DNA of 64,000 bases from the NCBI RefSeq assembly GCF_000949635.1, contig NZ_BAFN01000001.1:124001-188000 (forward strand). Reading direction: 5' to 3'. The stretch comes from Candidatus Brocadia sinica JPN1 (lineage in GTDB: Bacteria > Planctomycetota > Brocadiia > Brocadiales > Brocadiaceae). The first letter of the stretch is position 1, and each line of letters opens with the position of its first letter. Positions 53,501 through 63,553 of the stretch are shown one piece after another. Position numbers and translations under genes: made by a program. The notes beneath the pieces are model-generated. The model saw nothing but the letters and a program-made list of their open reading frames with translations, made no database searches and was not told where the DNA came from.

Positions 53501-54409
53501 CTAAATCACTTCCACATACTTTTTTTGCAACCATCCCCTGCGAACTTCCTTGCTTACCTTTTCTTCGGTACCCGTTTTTGATGCGGCATCCTGTTTCACA
53601 CCTATATTTACATACACCCTATACCATTCGTCTTTTACATCTTCAATAACACACTCCGCACCGTTATGTATTTCAAACTTTGTTTCATACTCTTCTCCCG
53701 GTCCGTATCGTACTTCGCACTTTGTAGCAATAATCACTCCACGATTCACACCCTGTTCTAAATAGACTTTGATACCGAGTGATACTACCACAACAAATAA
53801 GCCAGCAGAAAAACCTATTATTATTTTTCTAAACCATGTATATTTAAGGGTGATTAAAAAGAAAAGTAGTGTCATCAGTATTCCATAAAGGAAAATGGCT
53901 ATTATCGCTAATTCGTTCTGGTTCAAAAAGAAAAACCAAAAGAATATCCTTCGGACTGCAATGGGAATTTCGTTTGATAATTCTTTATCTTCGGTAGAGC
54001 CCTTCGCCAGTCTCAGGTTTGCATTCAGGTCCGCATTTCTCGGCATAAGCTGCCCGGCCCTCCGATAGTTCAGGATTGCCTTCCCTAATTCTCCCTGACG
54101 ATAATACGTGTTTCCCAGATTATAATATATTTGACCGTTTTTGAACCCACCTGCCAGGATCGCCTCGTAATGTGAGGCCGCTTCTTTCAGCTTCTGGTCT
54201 GCCTCCTGAATATTTTTTGCTGCAATAAACTTTGCTGCCAGCTGATATTTTTCATTTGCGTCAGTAAATAATTTTACAGCAACATCCCTCGATATTTCGG
54301 ATTTCGGATTTCGGATTTCAGATTTCGGTAATCCGCAGTTTGCAATCTGTACGCTACAAAGGGAAAAGAAAAGTATAAAGAAAAAAGGGACAAAGAAACG
54401 TATTTTCAT
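53501..54409 (-). CDS. batE: BatE-like TPR/SH3 protein
   Basis: A signal peptide (residues about 1-26) is followed by TPR repeats (YYNLGNTYYRQGELGKAILNYRRAGQLMP, about 105-135), two membrane segments (about 160-215) and a C-terminal SH3-like domain (CEVRYGPGEEYETKFEIHNGAECVIEDVKDEWYRVY). This is the BatE layout. A short segment GLPKSEIRNPKSEIS near residue 30 is encoded by a tandem repeat of ATTTCGG (54293-54328) and looks like an insertion. The start overlaps the BatD stop by one base. It acts in the Bat complex at the inner membrane; mechanism not known. Confidence 0.9.
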   Translation of the reverse strand: MKIRFFVPFFFILFFSLCSVQIANCGLPKSEIRNPKSEISRDVAVKLFTDANEKYQLAAKFIAAKNIQEADQKLKEAASHYEAILAGGFKNGQIYYNLGNTYYRQGELGKAILNYRRAGQLMPRNADLNANLRLAKGSTEDKELSNEIPIAVRRIFFWFFFLNQNELAIIAIFLYGILMTLLFFLITLKYTWFRKIIIGFSAGLFVVVVSLGIKVYLEQGVNRGVIIATKCEVRYGPGEEYETKFEIHNGAECVIEDVKDEWYRVYVNIGVKQDAASKTGTEEKVSKEVRRGWLQKKYVEVI

Positions 54410-56268
54410 TACAGTTGTCTCTCCAGTTTTGCGATGAGTTCCTCGGCAAGCTTTAAAGAATGCTCCATTTCATCCCTGGACCCTCCGTCTCTTGAAAAAC
54501 GCCGATGATCAAAATCAGTCATGCAGCGGCAAATTTCTTCTGTGATATCGTCTCTAACTCCCCGCTGTTTTAATAAGGCATCTACTTTATCCTCCGTAAC
54601 GCTCGCCAGAGGGATATTTAATTTATCTGCCAGATAATCGGACATTGACTTGGAAAGGTGTGAATAAAACTCCGTTGGAAGATTCTGGTGAAATATCGTT
54701 TGCGCCCCTTTCAATCTTTTTTTTGCAGCTGCATGTGCCCGTTTATTTCTGGCATAACCAATATCTGTTTGCAATCGCACTTTCTTTTTCGTTATAAAAA
54801 AAGAGGTTATGACAATAATCATGGGGATAGAAAGGCACGCAGCGATAAATGGGTTTTCATAGACCAGACTTCCCTGATCCCGCAACGAAGACAGATTTGT
54901 CATGATCGGGAGAATATCGTGGGTTAATATTTGAGGTTGGTGCTTAACCGGCCGTAATTTATCAGGAGAAAAAGTCAACTGAATAGGCACCTCTTGTTCC
55001 TCCGCTTCGACAACAATGGGAAAAGGTTCTTTCGTAATTGTTTTATATTGCCCGGCGCGCGGATCAAAAAAGCTAAACACTATTGCCGGTGTGAATTTCA
55101 GATCTGCCTTTTGGGGTTCTATGACCTTGTTAAACACCTTTCGTCCACGAATCAATTCTTCCCGATTGGTAATTTGCGTGTTAGACTCGGCAGGATACAG
55201 CTTAAAATCGTCCTCACGATTCAACACCAATACGGGTTCATTGATTGTTTGAATGTTTCCTTCCCCATATACTGACATAGAAAGGGTAATTGGGTCACCA
55301 ACCTTTACCTGCTGTGCCTTTGTTGAGACTTCCATATGGTAAGTACCTACTGCACCTTTAAAGTACATGGGTTTACCCTGTTCCGGCAATGATTTAATCC
55401 TTAAGGTGATCGACCCCGTTGTTCTCTCAATAGGATATCTCTTCTGTTCCCTGCCAAAGAAATCATCGAAAAATGTATCCCCAAAAAAATTATCAGAAGG
55501 TGCATCCCGGCGCTCCCTCCGATGTTGAACAATTAAATTGCACTTTAATTTAGCAGGCGATATAGTGAGTTCTCCGGACACCATCGGGAAAAGTGCCATG
55601 CGCAGTTCTAGGACATTGTATATGATTCCGTCCCGAATTTCTTCGTACTGCCTTTGGTCACCAAGTTTTTCCTCCATAAAATTTTTTACGGCTGGCGCTG
55701 CATAATCTATATCAGCAACTGGTAATCCTTTTTGAAAATAGAATTTAAAGGAGAGCACAACCTGTTCGTATAAATATGCCTCGGTCTTGTCAGTGCTGAG
55801 TTCTACAAAGACGAGCTTTTCAAGGTCAGGAGACTGTGAACCTGATGAGCGAGGTGCATCAGCAACTTCCACCTTTATTGGATGAGAAGAATACACCTTT
55901 CCCTTGTATTCCACTGAAGAGGCGCCTATTGTAAATTTACCTGTTGCCGTAGGTTGCAACACATAGGTATAGCCTTTATTTACAGAAACATCACCATTAA
56001 TAATTCTCGTTTGTGCAGATATTTGCGGGCCAAACAACAAGGTAAACCCATCAATGCTTGGAAATGAAGGGGGCAAGGTATCCTGAGTGCCATGAATGGT
56101 CAATGTTAACTTTAATTGTTCGTCTAACGTTAAGACATTTTGATCGACCGTCGCCGTTAGACGAATATCCTCGGCGAATGTCTTTCCGATGCATCCAAGG
56201 ATTATAATGACAGAAATCAAAACACTAAAATATTTGTAATATATCTCTTCAAATGATTTGTATCTCAT
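54409..56268 (-). CDS. batD: BatD, oxygen-tolerance-type membrane protein
   Basis: The 619-residue protein begins with a signal peptide, then repeated beta-rich domains (DIRLTATVDQNVLTLDEQLKLTLTI and YVLQPTATGKFTIGASSVEYKGKVYSS are typical BatD/DUF11-like strands). A membrane segment lies near residues 480-500 (PFIAACLSIPMIIVITSFFI), and a cytoplasmic helical tail follows. The name comes from the Bacteroides aerotolerance operon. The role is probably in envelope stress handling or complex assembly. It overlaps BatE by one base and follows BatC by 32 bases. Confidence 0.93.
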   Translation of the reverse strand: MRYKSFEEIYYKYFSVLISVIIILGCIGKTFAEDIRLTATVDQNVLTLDEQLKLTLTIHGTQDTLPPSFPSIDGFTLLFGPQISAQTRIINGDVSVNKGYTYVLQPTATGKFTIGASSVEYKGKVYSSHPIKVEVADAPRSSGSQSPDLEKLVFVELSTDKTEAYLYEQVVLSFKFYFQKGLPVADIDYAAPAVKNFMEEKLGDQRQYEEIRDGIIYNVLELRMALFPMVSGELTISPAKLKCNLIVQHRRERRDAPSDNFFGDTFFDDFFGREQKRYPIERTTGSITLRIKSLPEQGKPMYFKGAVGTYHMEVSTKAQQVKVGDPITLSMSVYGEGNIQTINEPVLVLNREDDFKLYPAESNTQITNREELIRGRKVFNKVIEPQKADLKFTPAIVFSFFDPRAGQYKTITKEPFPIVVEAEEQEVPIQLTFSPDKLRPVKHQPQILTHDILPIMTNLSSLRDQGSLVYENPFIAACLSIPMIIVITSFFITKKKVRLQTDIGYARNKRAHAAAKKRLKGAQTIFHQNLPTEFYSHLSKSMSDYLADKLNIPLASVTEDKVDALLKQRGVRDDITEEICRCMTDFDHRRFSRDGGSRDEMEHSLKLAEELIAKLERQL

Positions 56269-56300
56269 TTCTTAACCTCTGCCCCAACCTTCTAAAATAA

Positions 56301-57173
56301 TCACCAATCCTTTTCAACAGATCTATGTTGTAAATGCTGTGCATCCCTTTTCATAAGTCGTGTCTCTTTCTCCGCGTGATTCAATGCCTCCAGAAGCCGA
56401 TCCGCCTCCTCTTTCGTCATTTGTTTTTGGTCCTGAGATTGCGGCTGTTGTTGCTCTGAACGCTGGTCTTTTTGCTTATCCTTATCAGATTGATCCTGGT
56501 TATTCTCTTTTTTATCCTTATTTTCTTTCCGGGTACTTTCTGGCCTGGGATCTTGTTTATCTTTCTGTGATTCCTGGTTTTGTTCTTCCCCGCTCTTATT
56601 GTCATCGGATTGCCGTTGCTCGTTTTTATCCTGTTCTTCTTCCTGCTGCCGGTCTTTTTGATCCTGACCCTGCTGCTTTTGTTCATTTTCCTGCATCTTT
56701 CGCTCAACGTACTCATAGTTATATTTGGCATCATTTTTCAGTATATCGAGTTCGCTACCAACCTTGTGTTCAATTTCATCGATAAAATCCACTGTTTTCT
56801 TATAACACTCCAGAGCCTCTTTCATCTGACCCTGCCGGTACAGGGTATTGCCCATATTAAAACTCGATTTTGCCTTCATTTCAAGATCCCCGGTTCTTAT
56901 TACCTTCTCAAACAGTTGAGCGGCTTCATGGTATTTACTCCTCTTGTATTGAGCATTGGCTATGTTAAAGTCTAACTGGATGGTGTTGGGTGAATCCACC
57001 TGCGCATTTACGTATTTATCCAATGCCTCGTCATACTTACTCTCGTTATAAAGGCTGTTTCCCTCCCTTACCTTGTCAGCAAGAGGGTCTATCCATCCTA
57101 GAGATACCCATCCAAATAGTACCACTACGAAAAATAATAATTTGCAATGCTTCATTTTATTTGAGGAATTCAC
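56301..57173 (-). CDS. batC: BatC, TPR protein with a Gln/Glu/Lys-rich tail
   Basis: After a signal-like N-terminus come TPR motifs (GNSLYNESKYDEALDKYVNAQ, ANAQYKRSKYHEAAQLFEKV, GNTLYRQGQMKEALECYKKT), then about 100 residues of low-complexity sequence rich in Gln, Asp, Glu and Lys, and a short ordered end (AEKETRLMKRDAQHLQHRSVEKDW). This is the classic BatC layout. It overlaps BatB by four bases. It probably scaffolds the Bat complex in the periplasm or at the membrane. Confidence 0.92.
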   Translation of the reverse strand: MNSSNKMKHCKLLFFVVVLFGWVSLGWIDPLADKVREGNSLYNESKYDEALDKYVNAQVDSPNTIQLDFNIANAQYKRSKYHEAAQLFEKVIRTGDLEMKAKSSFNMGNTLYRQGQMKEALECYKKTVDFIDEIEHKVGSELDILKNDAKYNYEYVERKMQENEQKQQGQDQKDRQQEEEQDKNEQRQSDDNKSGEEQNQESQKDKQDPRPESTRKENKDKKENNQDQSDKDKQKDQRSEQQQPQSQDQKQMTKEEADRLLEALNHAEKETRLMKRDAQHLQHRSVEKDW

Positions 57174-58177
57174 GGAATTACTTTTTTTCGATCTGACAAA
57201 AAACTCTCTAAGGTAATAAGCACAATCGCAATAAAAAGAGGAATCTGATAGCGATTCACATATCTTTTCACGCGCTGCGTTTTGTAGACAGACTCTTCTA
57301 TCTTCGCGATACTATCCTTGTAAATCTTTTCTAAACCCCATTCTGTACCGTAAGCAGGAGTATACAGTCCGCCCGTCTCCAAAGCGATTTTATTTAACGT
57401 AATTTCGTCTAATCTTGATTTAATAACCTGCCCCTGTCTATCTTTTAGCAATCTTTCCTGACCACTCTCATCCTTCATCCTGATGTAGGAACCATCCTTC
57501 TTTCCTACACCTACTGTATAGATAACGATACCCTGCTCTTTGGCCTTTGCGGCTGCTTTTAATGGATCATCTTCGTGATTCTCACCATCGGTAATCAATA
57601 TGATAGCCTTGTGATTTTTTGAATTCGCCTCAAAGGTTGAAATCCCCTTTCTTATTGCCTCTGCCAGGGCAGTGCCTCCCTGTGGAATGATATTCGTATT
57701 TATGTCATCCAAAAAGAGACGAAAGGCGCCGTAATCAGAGGTCAATGGACAATAAGTAAATGCCGTACCTGCAAATACAACAAGACCAACACGATCTCCT
57801 TCCAATACATGAAGTAAATCTTCAACCTCCCTTTTTGCCACTTCTAATCGGTTTGGTTTTACATCGTCAGCCAGCATACTTCGTGAGGTATCCACCGCAA
57901 TCGCAATATCAATCCCCTTCTTTTCAATTTCTTCCCAGTGGTAACCCCACTTGGGCTCTATAAGGGTAAATATCAGAAAAAGTATGCCAACAATCATTAA
58001 GGCAGCCTTGAGCCACTGTCTTTTCCAACTAACGAAAAGCCCGACTTTTTGTAGTAATTCTCTGTTTGCAAATGTATTCAGGTCATTCATCTTCTTTCTG
58101 AAGACGAGAAAATACCCGAGAATTACTATTGGAATAACAGGAAGTAAATACAGGTAATTAAGATTTCCGTACTTCAT
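57170..58177 (-). CDS. batB: BatB, von Willebrand factor A membrane protein
   Basis: Two N-terminal membrane segments are followed by a VWA domain with the MIDAS motif DTSRS (AIAVDTSRSMLADDV), GGTALAEA and ILITDGENHEDD, then a C-terminal membrane segment (FIAIVLITLESFL). It is paired with BatA (58293), as in other Bat operons. The four-base overlap with BatC supports coupled translation. VWA/MIDAS proteins of this type act in metal-dependent protein contacts. Confidence 0.95.
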   Translation of the reverse strand: MKYGNLNYLYLLPVIPIVILGYFLVFRKKMNDLNTFANRELLQKVGLFVSWKRQWLKAALMIVGILFLIFTLIEPKWGYHWEEIEKKGIDIAIAVDTSRSMLADDVKPNRLEVAKREVEDLLHVLEGDRVGLVVFAGTAFTYCPLTSDYGAFRLFLDDINTNIIPQGGTALAEAIRKGISTFEANSKNHKAIILITDGENHEDDPLKAAAKAKEQGIVIYTVGVGKKDGSYIRMKDESGQERLLKDRQGQVIKSRLDEITLNKIALETGGLYTPAYGTEWGLEKIYKDSIAKIEESVYKTQRVKRYVNRYQIPLFIAIVLITLESFLSDRKKVIP

Positions 58178-58292
58178 AATTATACTATTTGGACACAGAT
58201 GAACGCAGATTATAAAGATGAAATAAATTATTATCGTCTGACTGGACGCCCACGACGAAGTCTGAGTATATCTGCTAAGATCCGCTTCCTAT

Positions 58293-59288
58293 TTAAGGTA
58301 TCTTCCTGAATTTTGTTTTGGTCATACCTAACTCAAATAACAACAACCCAAAGGCAGGCAGCAGAAAATAATGAAACAATTCATGATATTCTGTATACTG
58401 AGTTACCTCAGACTCTGTTTTTTCAAGTTTATCTATTTGACTATAAATTTCTTTCAGTGATTCAGTATCAGTTGCCCGGTAATATCTTCCGTCCGTAATC
58501 TTTGCAACTTCTCTGAGGGCATCATCGTCAATATCAATCTTTACCTGCTTCATTACCGTATTCCCAAACAGGTCAACCGCCGGAAACGGAGCCAAGCCTT
58601 TTGTTCCGGCGCCTATTGTATAAATCCTTATCCCGAATGTCCTTGCTATTTCCGCTGCCGTAAAGGGGTCTATCTCACCTGCATTATTTCTTCCGTCTGT
58701 CAGAAGGATAATTACCTTGCTCTTTGCCTTTGTATTTTTGAGTCTGTCCACAGATGAACCAATGCCAGAGCCTATAGCTGTGCCATCTTCAACCATTCCA
58801 ATCTCCGCCTTTTCCAGAAGCTGTAATAGCATCCCATAATCAAGTGTCATTGGACACTGCGTATATGCCCGTCCGGCAAAAACAACCAGACCGATACGGT
58901 CGTTTGTGCGCTTCTGGATAAATTCTTTCACTACTTGTTTAATAACATAAAGCCGGTTATGCCTTCTGCCCCCGATTTCGAAGTCCTCTGCCAGCATACT
59001 TCCCGAAACATCCACCGCAAGGACAATATCTATCCCCTCAGTCGTTACCTTTGTCTGTTCATTTCCGTACTGAGGCCGTGCCAGGGCAATTACCAGGAGC
59101 ACAATAGCAGCAGATCGAAGGATAATCAATACGTATCTGTACCGTTGCCAGAATGAGGGTTTTAATTTTTTCACCGTATCAAGAGAGGAGAAGAGTACTT
59201 GACTTGTCCCTCTGCGATGAAAAGACCAATACACTAAAGGTGGAATAACAACAAGTAATAACAGTAATAAAGGGTCATGAAAGATCAT
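58293..59288 (-). CDS. batA: BatA, von Willebrand factor A membrane protein
   Basis: This is a 331-residue VWA protein with the MIDAS motif DVSGS (VLAVDVSGSMLAEDF, about residues 90-104), DGTAIGSGIGSSVDRL and ILLTDGRNNAGE, two N-terminal membrane segments and one at the C-terminus. It shares the layout and many residues of BatB. A 115-base gap, with no clear terminator, separates it from BatB. Confidence 0.95.
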   Translation of the reverse strand: MIFHDPLLLLLLVVIPPLVYWSFHRRGTSQVLFSSLDTVKKLKPSFWQRYRYVLIILRSAAIVLLVIALARPQYGNEQTKVTTEGIDIVLAVDVSGSMLAEDFEIGGRRHNRLYVIKQVVKEFIQKRTNDRIGLVVFAGRAYTQCPMTLDYGMLLQLLEKAEIGMVEDGTAIGSGIGSSVDRLKNTKAKSKVIILLTDGRNNAGEIDPFTAAEIARTFGIRIYTIGAGTKGLAPFPAVDLFGNTVMKQVKIDIDDDALREVAKITDGRYYRATDTESLKEIYSQIDKLEKTESEVTQYTEYHELFHYFLLPAFGLLLFELGMTKTKFRKIP

Positions 59289-59391
59289 TGAAGCCTTTGT
59301 CTGAATCCTGGCAAAACAGGTTTAATAAATTCTCAATTTCAAATCCCAAAGAGATTCCAATTGATCAAGATCAAGATTGAAAAATGAAGTA

Positions 59392-59913
59392 CTAAGGATA
59401 TGGCACGGCCGACAGATGTATCTGTCCCCCCTTTGCAATCATATCCCAGATATCTGTTTCAGGAATCTCCTTCTCTAGAAAAACATTCACCACGGCCTGG
59501 AGTGCAACGTTGTTTGTCTTAAGAAGTTCTTCTACTCCTGTTATCGCGGTAAAATATTTGTTTATAATCGTTTCTCCCTGTTTATATATGTGAGCCCCTG
59601 CGAGCTCCTTTTTGCTGCCCATATCTACCTCATATTCCATGGAAATGCCCTTATCCACATAACTGAGCTTTAAGCTTACACCGGCGGTTTCTATATCCAA
59701 AAAGTAAATTTTATGTTTTCTTGAAAGGATTTCTTTGATCTCCGGGGTACCATAAATACCCCACAATGTTTGCACATTGTGTTTAAGCCTTGTAATCTCT
59801 TCATCAGAAATCTTACGTATTTGCGCTCTTGATGGCTTTGCAACCGTCTTATTTCCAAAACCTTTTTCATGACTTAAATATTCGTCCAAAAATTTTTCAG
59901 GCGCTTTTACCAT
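59392..59913 (-). CDS. Unknown protein in the bat operon, 173 aa
   Basis: I do not recognise this protein. It is soluble-looking with mixed helices and strands (RKISDEEITRLKHNVQTLWGIYGTPEIKEILSRKHKIYFLDIETAGVSLKLSYVDKGI) and no membrane segment in the chosen form. I chose the ATG at 59913 because AAAAGGG lies about eight bases before it; a longer frame to 60012 would add a hydrophobic N-terminus. It sits between BatA and the DUF4381-like gene. Confidence 0.75.
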   Translation of the reverse strand: MVKAPEKFLDEYLSHEKGFGNKTVAKPSRAQIRKISDEEITRLKHNVQTLWGIYGTPEIKEILSRKHKIYFLDIETAGVSLKLSYVDKGISMEYEVDMGSKKELAGAHIYKQGETIINKYFTAITGVEELLKTNNVALQAVVNVFLEKEIPETDIWDMIAKGGQIHLSAVPYP

Positions 59914-60027
59914 ATTTTTTACCCTTTTAAAAAGGTTTACAATAAACAGAATGATTAATAATTCCAAATAACATCTTATAAAAAGAGCAAAACATCTCAA
60001 GATTCCCTCCAATAAATTTTCATTTAT

Positions 60028-61041
60028 TTAATGAGCAACCACCTCCTTTTCTTCAAAACGTTCTCTCGTTTCATCAATGAATCGTTTTGCTGCGTCATAG
60101 GTTTCTTGAATTTCCGACCTGGATGGCCCGTATCTTGCGTATTTCACCATATCACAACGTTCAAGGAATTCCTGGATCAATCGCTTGTGGGTATCGTCTA
60201 ATTTATTTGTATGCGCCATCTCATCGAGAAATTCCTCGGTTGTCCGTTCCGGCGCCAATAAACCGAACCTTTTTTCTATATAATGCCGCACAATATCTGT
60301 CAGGCGATAATAATACTCCTTGATTAACCCTTTTGATATCAGATCCTCTTTCAATAAATTTTCTAGTAATTCATAGGCAACCTCATGTGGGGCTCTTACT
60401 ATAAATTCCTGTGACTGTTTTTTATAACCGTTTTTGCGTTTATTGATTAACCAGTAAATAACAGCTGATAACGAGAGCGCTGCAAGCCCTGCAAATATCC
60501 ATGTAACTAACCGCCTGAAATTTGTAGGCACATTCATGGGGGGAAAGATATCCTTTATATCAGCCGCAGTTTCTCCTTCTTTTAACACCCCCCTGACATC
60601 AATAGTTATTTCATTGGTAACAACTTCACCCGTACCTCGACTGCTCTTGTATCTTATTTTCAACGATGGGATCGTTTGTCGTCCGATTTCGTATGAACTC
60701 AGTACGTAGTTTTGCTCGACAGTAAAATACCCGTCTTTTTCTCGTTTGTCTCCAGCAATGCCGCCTGTCTCTTTTACCGTAAATGCACCAAGTTGTTGAT
60801 TAATTTTGGGAAATTCCACCGTGAGATCATTCCGATACTTCACATGAATTCCAAATTTTATCTTATCGCCAATCGTTATCTCATTTCTGTCTGTATATGC
60901 CGTTGCTTCTATCGAGACTGCATCTCCCGTATCCTTTGTTTCTATGGCAAAAATGGTATCCTTGAATGACATCAGTGTATAAACAACCAATGTGAAAATC
61001 AATAGTGTATTTAGGAGCAGATTATACCTTTTTATAACCAT
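60028..61041 (-). CDS. BatD/DUF4381-like membrane protein in the bat operon
   Basis: A signal peptide (residues about 1-32) is followed by a beta-sandwich (VSIEATAYTDRNEITIGDKIKFGIHVKY, as in BatD), a membrane segment near 185-205 (LVTWIFAGLAALSLSAVIYWLI) and a cytoplasmic helical domain (LIKEYYYRLTDIVRHYIEKRFGLLAPERTTEEFLDEM) typical of DUF4381. Such proteins take the place of a second BatD-like partner in DUF58/MoxR operons. It lies between the DUF58 protein and the unknown protein at 59392. Confidence 0.85.
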   Translation of the reverse strand: MVIKRYNLLLNTLLIFTLVVYTLMSFKDTIFAIETKDTGDAVSIEATAYTDRNEITIGDKIKFGIHVKYRNDLTVEFPKINQQLGAFTVKETGGIAGDKREKDGYFTVEQNYVLSSYEIGRQTIPSLKIRYKSSRGTGEVVTNEITIDVRGVLKEGETAADIKDIFPPMNVPTNFRRLVTWIFAGLAALSLSAVIYWLINKRKNGYKKQSQEFIVRAPHEVAYELLENLLKEDLISKGLIKEYYYRLTDIVRHYIEKRFGLLAPERTTEEFLDEMAHTNKLDDTHKRLIQEFLERCDMVKYARYGPSRSEIQETYDAAKRFIDETRERFEEKEVVAH

Positions 61042-61163
61042 TTTTCAACCCAACCATACGAATCCAAAGCCAACAATATATTAAGATTTATGATTTTAAA
61101 TCACAAACCGTACATGGTAAATCTGAAATGATATTATCTTGTTAGATATTCCATCAATAGTAG

Positions 61164-62039
61164 TTAATATCTCTTTTCCCTTATCCTGAAAAAACGGATA
61201 ACGGGTTCCACATAATTTTTGCCGGTGCTGATTACAATTTCGTCAACACCCATTGACCGGAACAATTTTGACCTTTCCTGTTTTTGTCTGGCGTTTAAAG
61301 CACTAAATTCTTTTCTGGCAAGAGGGTTTGCCGTATCGACTAAGAGTATCTCTCCGGACTCTGCATCTTTTAATTCGATAAAACCCACGTTTGGTAATTC
61401 CTGTTCCCTTGGGTCTACAACCGTGATCGCAATCACATCGTGCTTCTTGTTTGCAATGCGTAATGCATGTACATAATCATGTGCTATAAAATCGGATACA
61501 ATAAATGATATCGTACGACGGGCGGCTATCTTGTTCATATACTCTAGGGCAACGGAAATATTTGTCCCTTTTCCGGAAGGCACTGAGCACAGGAGTTCCC
61601 GGATAACCCGCAGCACATGTTTTGCTCCTTTTTTCGGGGGAATAAATTTTTCAATTTTATCCGTAAACATGATCATGCCGACCTTGTCATTATTCTTTAT
61701 GGCAGAAAATGCCAGGAGCGCGCAGATTTCCGTGGCTATTTCATTTTTCAACTGCTTTATTGATCCAAAGTTTCCGGAAGCGCTTACATCTACAAGAAGC
61801 ATTACCGTTAACTCTCGTTCTTCCACAAAACGTTTAATAAAAGGACGACCCATGCGTGCCGTTACATTCCAGTCAATCGTTCGAATTTCATCACCTGGCT
61901 GATATTCACGCACTTCTCCGAATTCCATACCCCTTCCTTTAAAAACGCTGTGATACTCACCAATAAACGACTCATTGACAAGACGACGGGTGTGGATCTC
62001 TACCTGCCGGATCTTTTTTAATATATCTTTTGAGATCAT
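61164..62039 (-). CDS. DUF58 domain protein (VWA-like)
   Basis: The 291-residue protein has the DUF58 core motif GRGMEFGEVREYQPGDEIRTIDWNVTARMGRPFIKRFVEERELTVMLLVDVSASGNFG, with a DVSAS MIDAS site, and no membrane segment. It is the partner of the MoxR ATPase encoded just upstream, with which it works on an unknown client. The 88-base gap to MoxR carries a GGTTTAAACGGTTTAAACC-like palindromic stretch at about 62080-62102. Confidence 0.94.
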   Translation of the reverse strand: MISKDILKKIRQVEIHTRRLVNESFIGEYHSVFKGRGMEFGEVREYQPGDEIRTIDWNVTARMGRPFIKRFVEERELTVMLLVDVSASGNFGSIKQLKNEIATEICALLAFSAIKNNDKVGMIMFTDKIEKFIPPKKGAKHVLRVIRELLCSVPSGKGTNISVALEYMNKIAARRTISFIVSDFIAHDYVHALRIANKKHDVIAITVVDPREQELPNVGFIELKDAESGEILLVDTANPLARKEFSALNARQKQERSKLFRSMGVDEIVISTGKNYVEPVIRFFRIREKRY

Positions 62040-62127
62040 AAATATCTCTCTAACGTGTCACTTGATTCAGGCAAAAAAACGGTTTAAACGGTTTAAACCG
62101 TTCAAACGGCTTAATCTGAAAATTCAA

Positions 62128-63117
62128 TTACGGCACCTCTACCGTATCAAATATTTTTTGCACAATATTTTCAGCACGTATCTCCTCAGCCTCGGCCTCA
62201 TAGGTTGTAATGATCCTGTGGCGAAGCACATCCATACCTATTGACTTTACATCATGAGGAGTTACAAAGCCCCTTCCCTTTATAAAGGCATGCGCCTTGG
62301 CGGCTAGTGTAAGATAAATTGTTGCACGCGGAGATGCGCCGTATTCTATGAATTCATCCAGGTTAAGGTTATACGCTTTCGGATCCCTCGAGGCAAATAC
62401 AATATCAATAATGTAATCCTTGATTTTATCGTCGAGGTAAATCTCGTCGACCAAGGAACGCAAACGCAGGATATCCGCAGGAGAGATCACCGGATTTACA
62501 CGAAAATCCTTTTTTGTTAATGCCATGCGTTCCATAATCTCACGCTCTTCCTTCTTGTCAGGATACGTAATGTTTAATTTTAACATAAAACGATCTACCT
62601 GTGCTTCGGGTAACGGATACGTTCCCTCATGCTCAATTGGATTTTGCGTAGCCAATACAAGAAACGGGTCTTCCAGTTTAAATGTCTGATCCCCAATGGT
62701 AACCTGTCTGTCCTGCATTGCTTCCAGGAGCGCGCTCTGCACCTTTGCAGGGGCGCGATTAATCTCATCCGCAAGGACGATATTGGTGAAGATAGGTCCT
62801 TTCCGTACCGTAAAATCACCATTTTTGGGATTATAAATAAGGGTGCCGATGAGATCGGCAGGAAGTAAATCGGGCGTAAATTGTATCCGTTGAAAGCTGG
62901 CCTGCATAGTTTTGGCAAGTGTCATGACCGACATTGTTTTTGCTAATCCAGGCACACCTTCTAATAATACATGCCCATTGGAAAGGATACCTATTAAAAG
63001 TCTTTCCATCAAATATTTCTGGCCCACAATCACCTTGCCAACCTCATACATCAGGGTATTCACAAAATCACTTTCCTGTTTTACCCTTTCTGTAATCTTT
63101 TTAACATCAGATTCCAT
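62128..63117 (-). CDS. moxR: MoxR-family AAA+ ATPase
   Basis: The 329-residue protein has Walker A GVPGLAKT (about residues 54-61), Walker B VLADEINRAP, sensor 1 LATQNPIEHEGTYPLPEAQVDRF and the C-terminal arginine region. MoxR AAA+ proteins act as chaperones, often for metal insertion or complex assembly with VWA proteins. It is the first gene of the bat/DUF58 operon, so its upstream region (63118 onward) probably carries the operon promoter. Confidence 0.97.
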   Translation of the reverse strand: MESDVKKITERVKQESDFVNTLMYEVGKVIVGQKYLMERLLIGILSNGHVLLEGVPGLAKTMSVMTLAKTMQASFQRIQFTPDLLPADLIGTLIYNPKNGDFTVRKGPIFTNIVLADEINRAPAKVQSALLEAMQDRQVTIGDQTFKLEDPFLVLATQNPIEHEGTYPLPEAQVDRFMLKLNITYPDKKEEREIMERMALTKKDFRVNPVISPADILRLRSLVDEIYLDDKIKDYIIDIVFASRDPKAYNLNLDEFIEYGASPRATIYLTLAAKAHAFIKGRGFVTPHDVKSIGMDVLRHRIITTYEAEAEEIRAENIVQKIFDTVEVP

Positions 63118-63553
63118 CTACCCCTCCACCGCAAAATTGTTGATTGTTTAGAAATGAAAATCAAAATATACTGTAACTAAACAGATGACGCCACTAAATT
63201 TGTTCCTTTTTATAACCATAACATTATAGATTTCTCAGGGCTGACGATAGAAAGAAGGTATTATACCAAATTTATCTGATTTAAAACAGGTATTTCAAAA
63301 TCCATCCTAGGAAGGAAAGTGCTTGACACATGAGGAAATAGATGCTACGATTCAAGTTTAAAGTACCATTTTAGAGTATGCTTAAATAGATAGCATACAT
63401 GGAGATATTCATAATTATGCTATATAGTAAAGAATTTATTGTCGCTAAAATTTCTCGCAAACCAGATAAAATTCTTCATGGGGTTCTGCGCCCTTGGTTT
63501 AAAAAAATCACAAATTAAGGTTATTTTGGAAATAAACGGATAGCAAGGATACG
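63118..63553. other. Divergent intergenic region between moxR and mobB
   Basis: The 436-base AT-rich gap probably carries promoters for both directions, but no clear pair could be assigned. One frame without a ribosome-binding site (63399-63518, 39 codons) is probably chance. Nothing else was recognised. Confidence 0.4.

Noticed and set aside
54293-54328. Short tandem repeats as a possible CRISPR array
   Set aside because: Units are seven bases with no spacers and lie within BatE.
63399-63518. 39-codon frame upstream of mobB
   Set aside because: No ribosome-binding site and no recognisable sequence.
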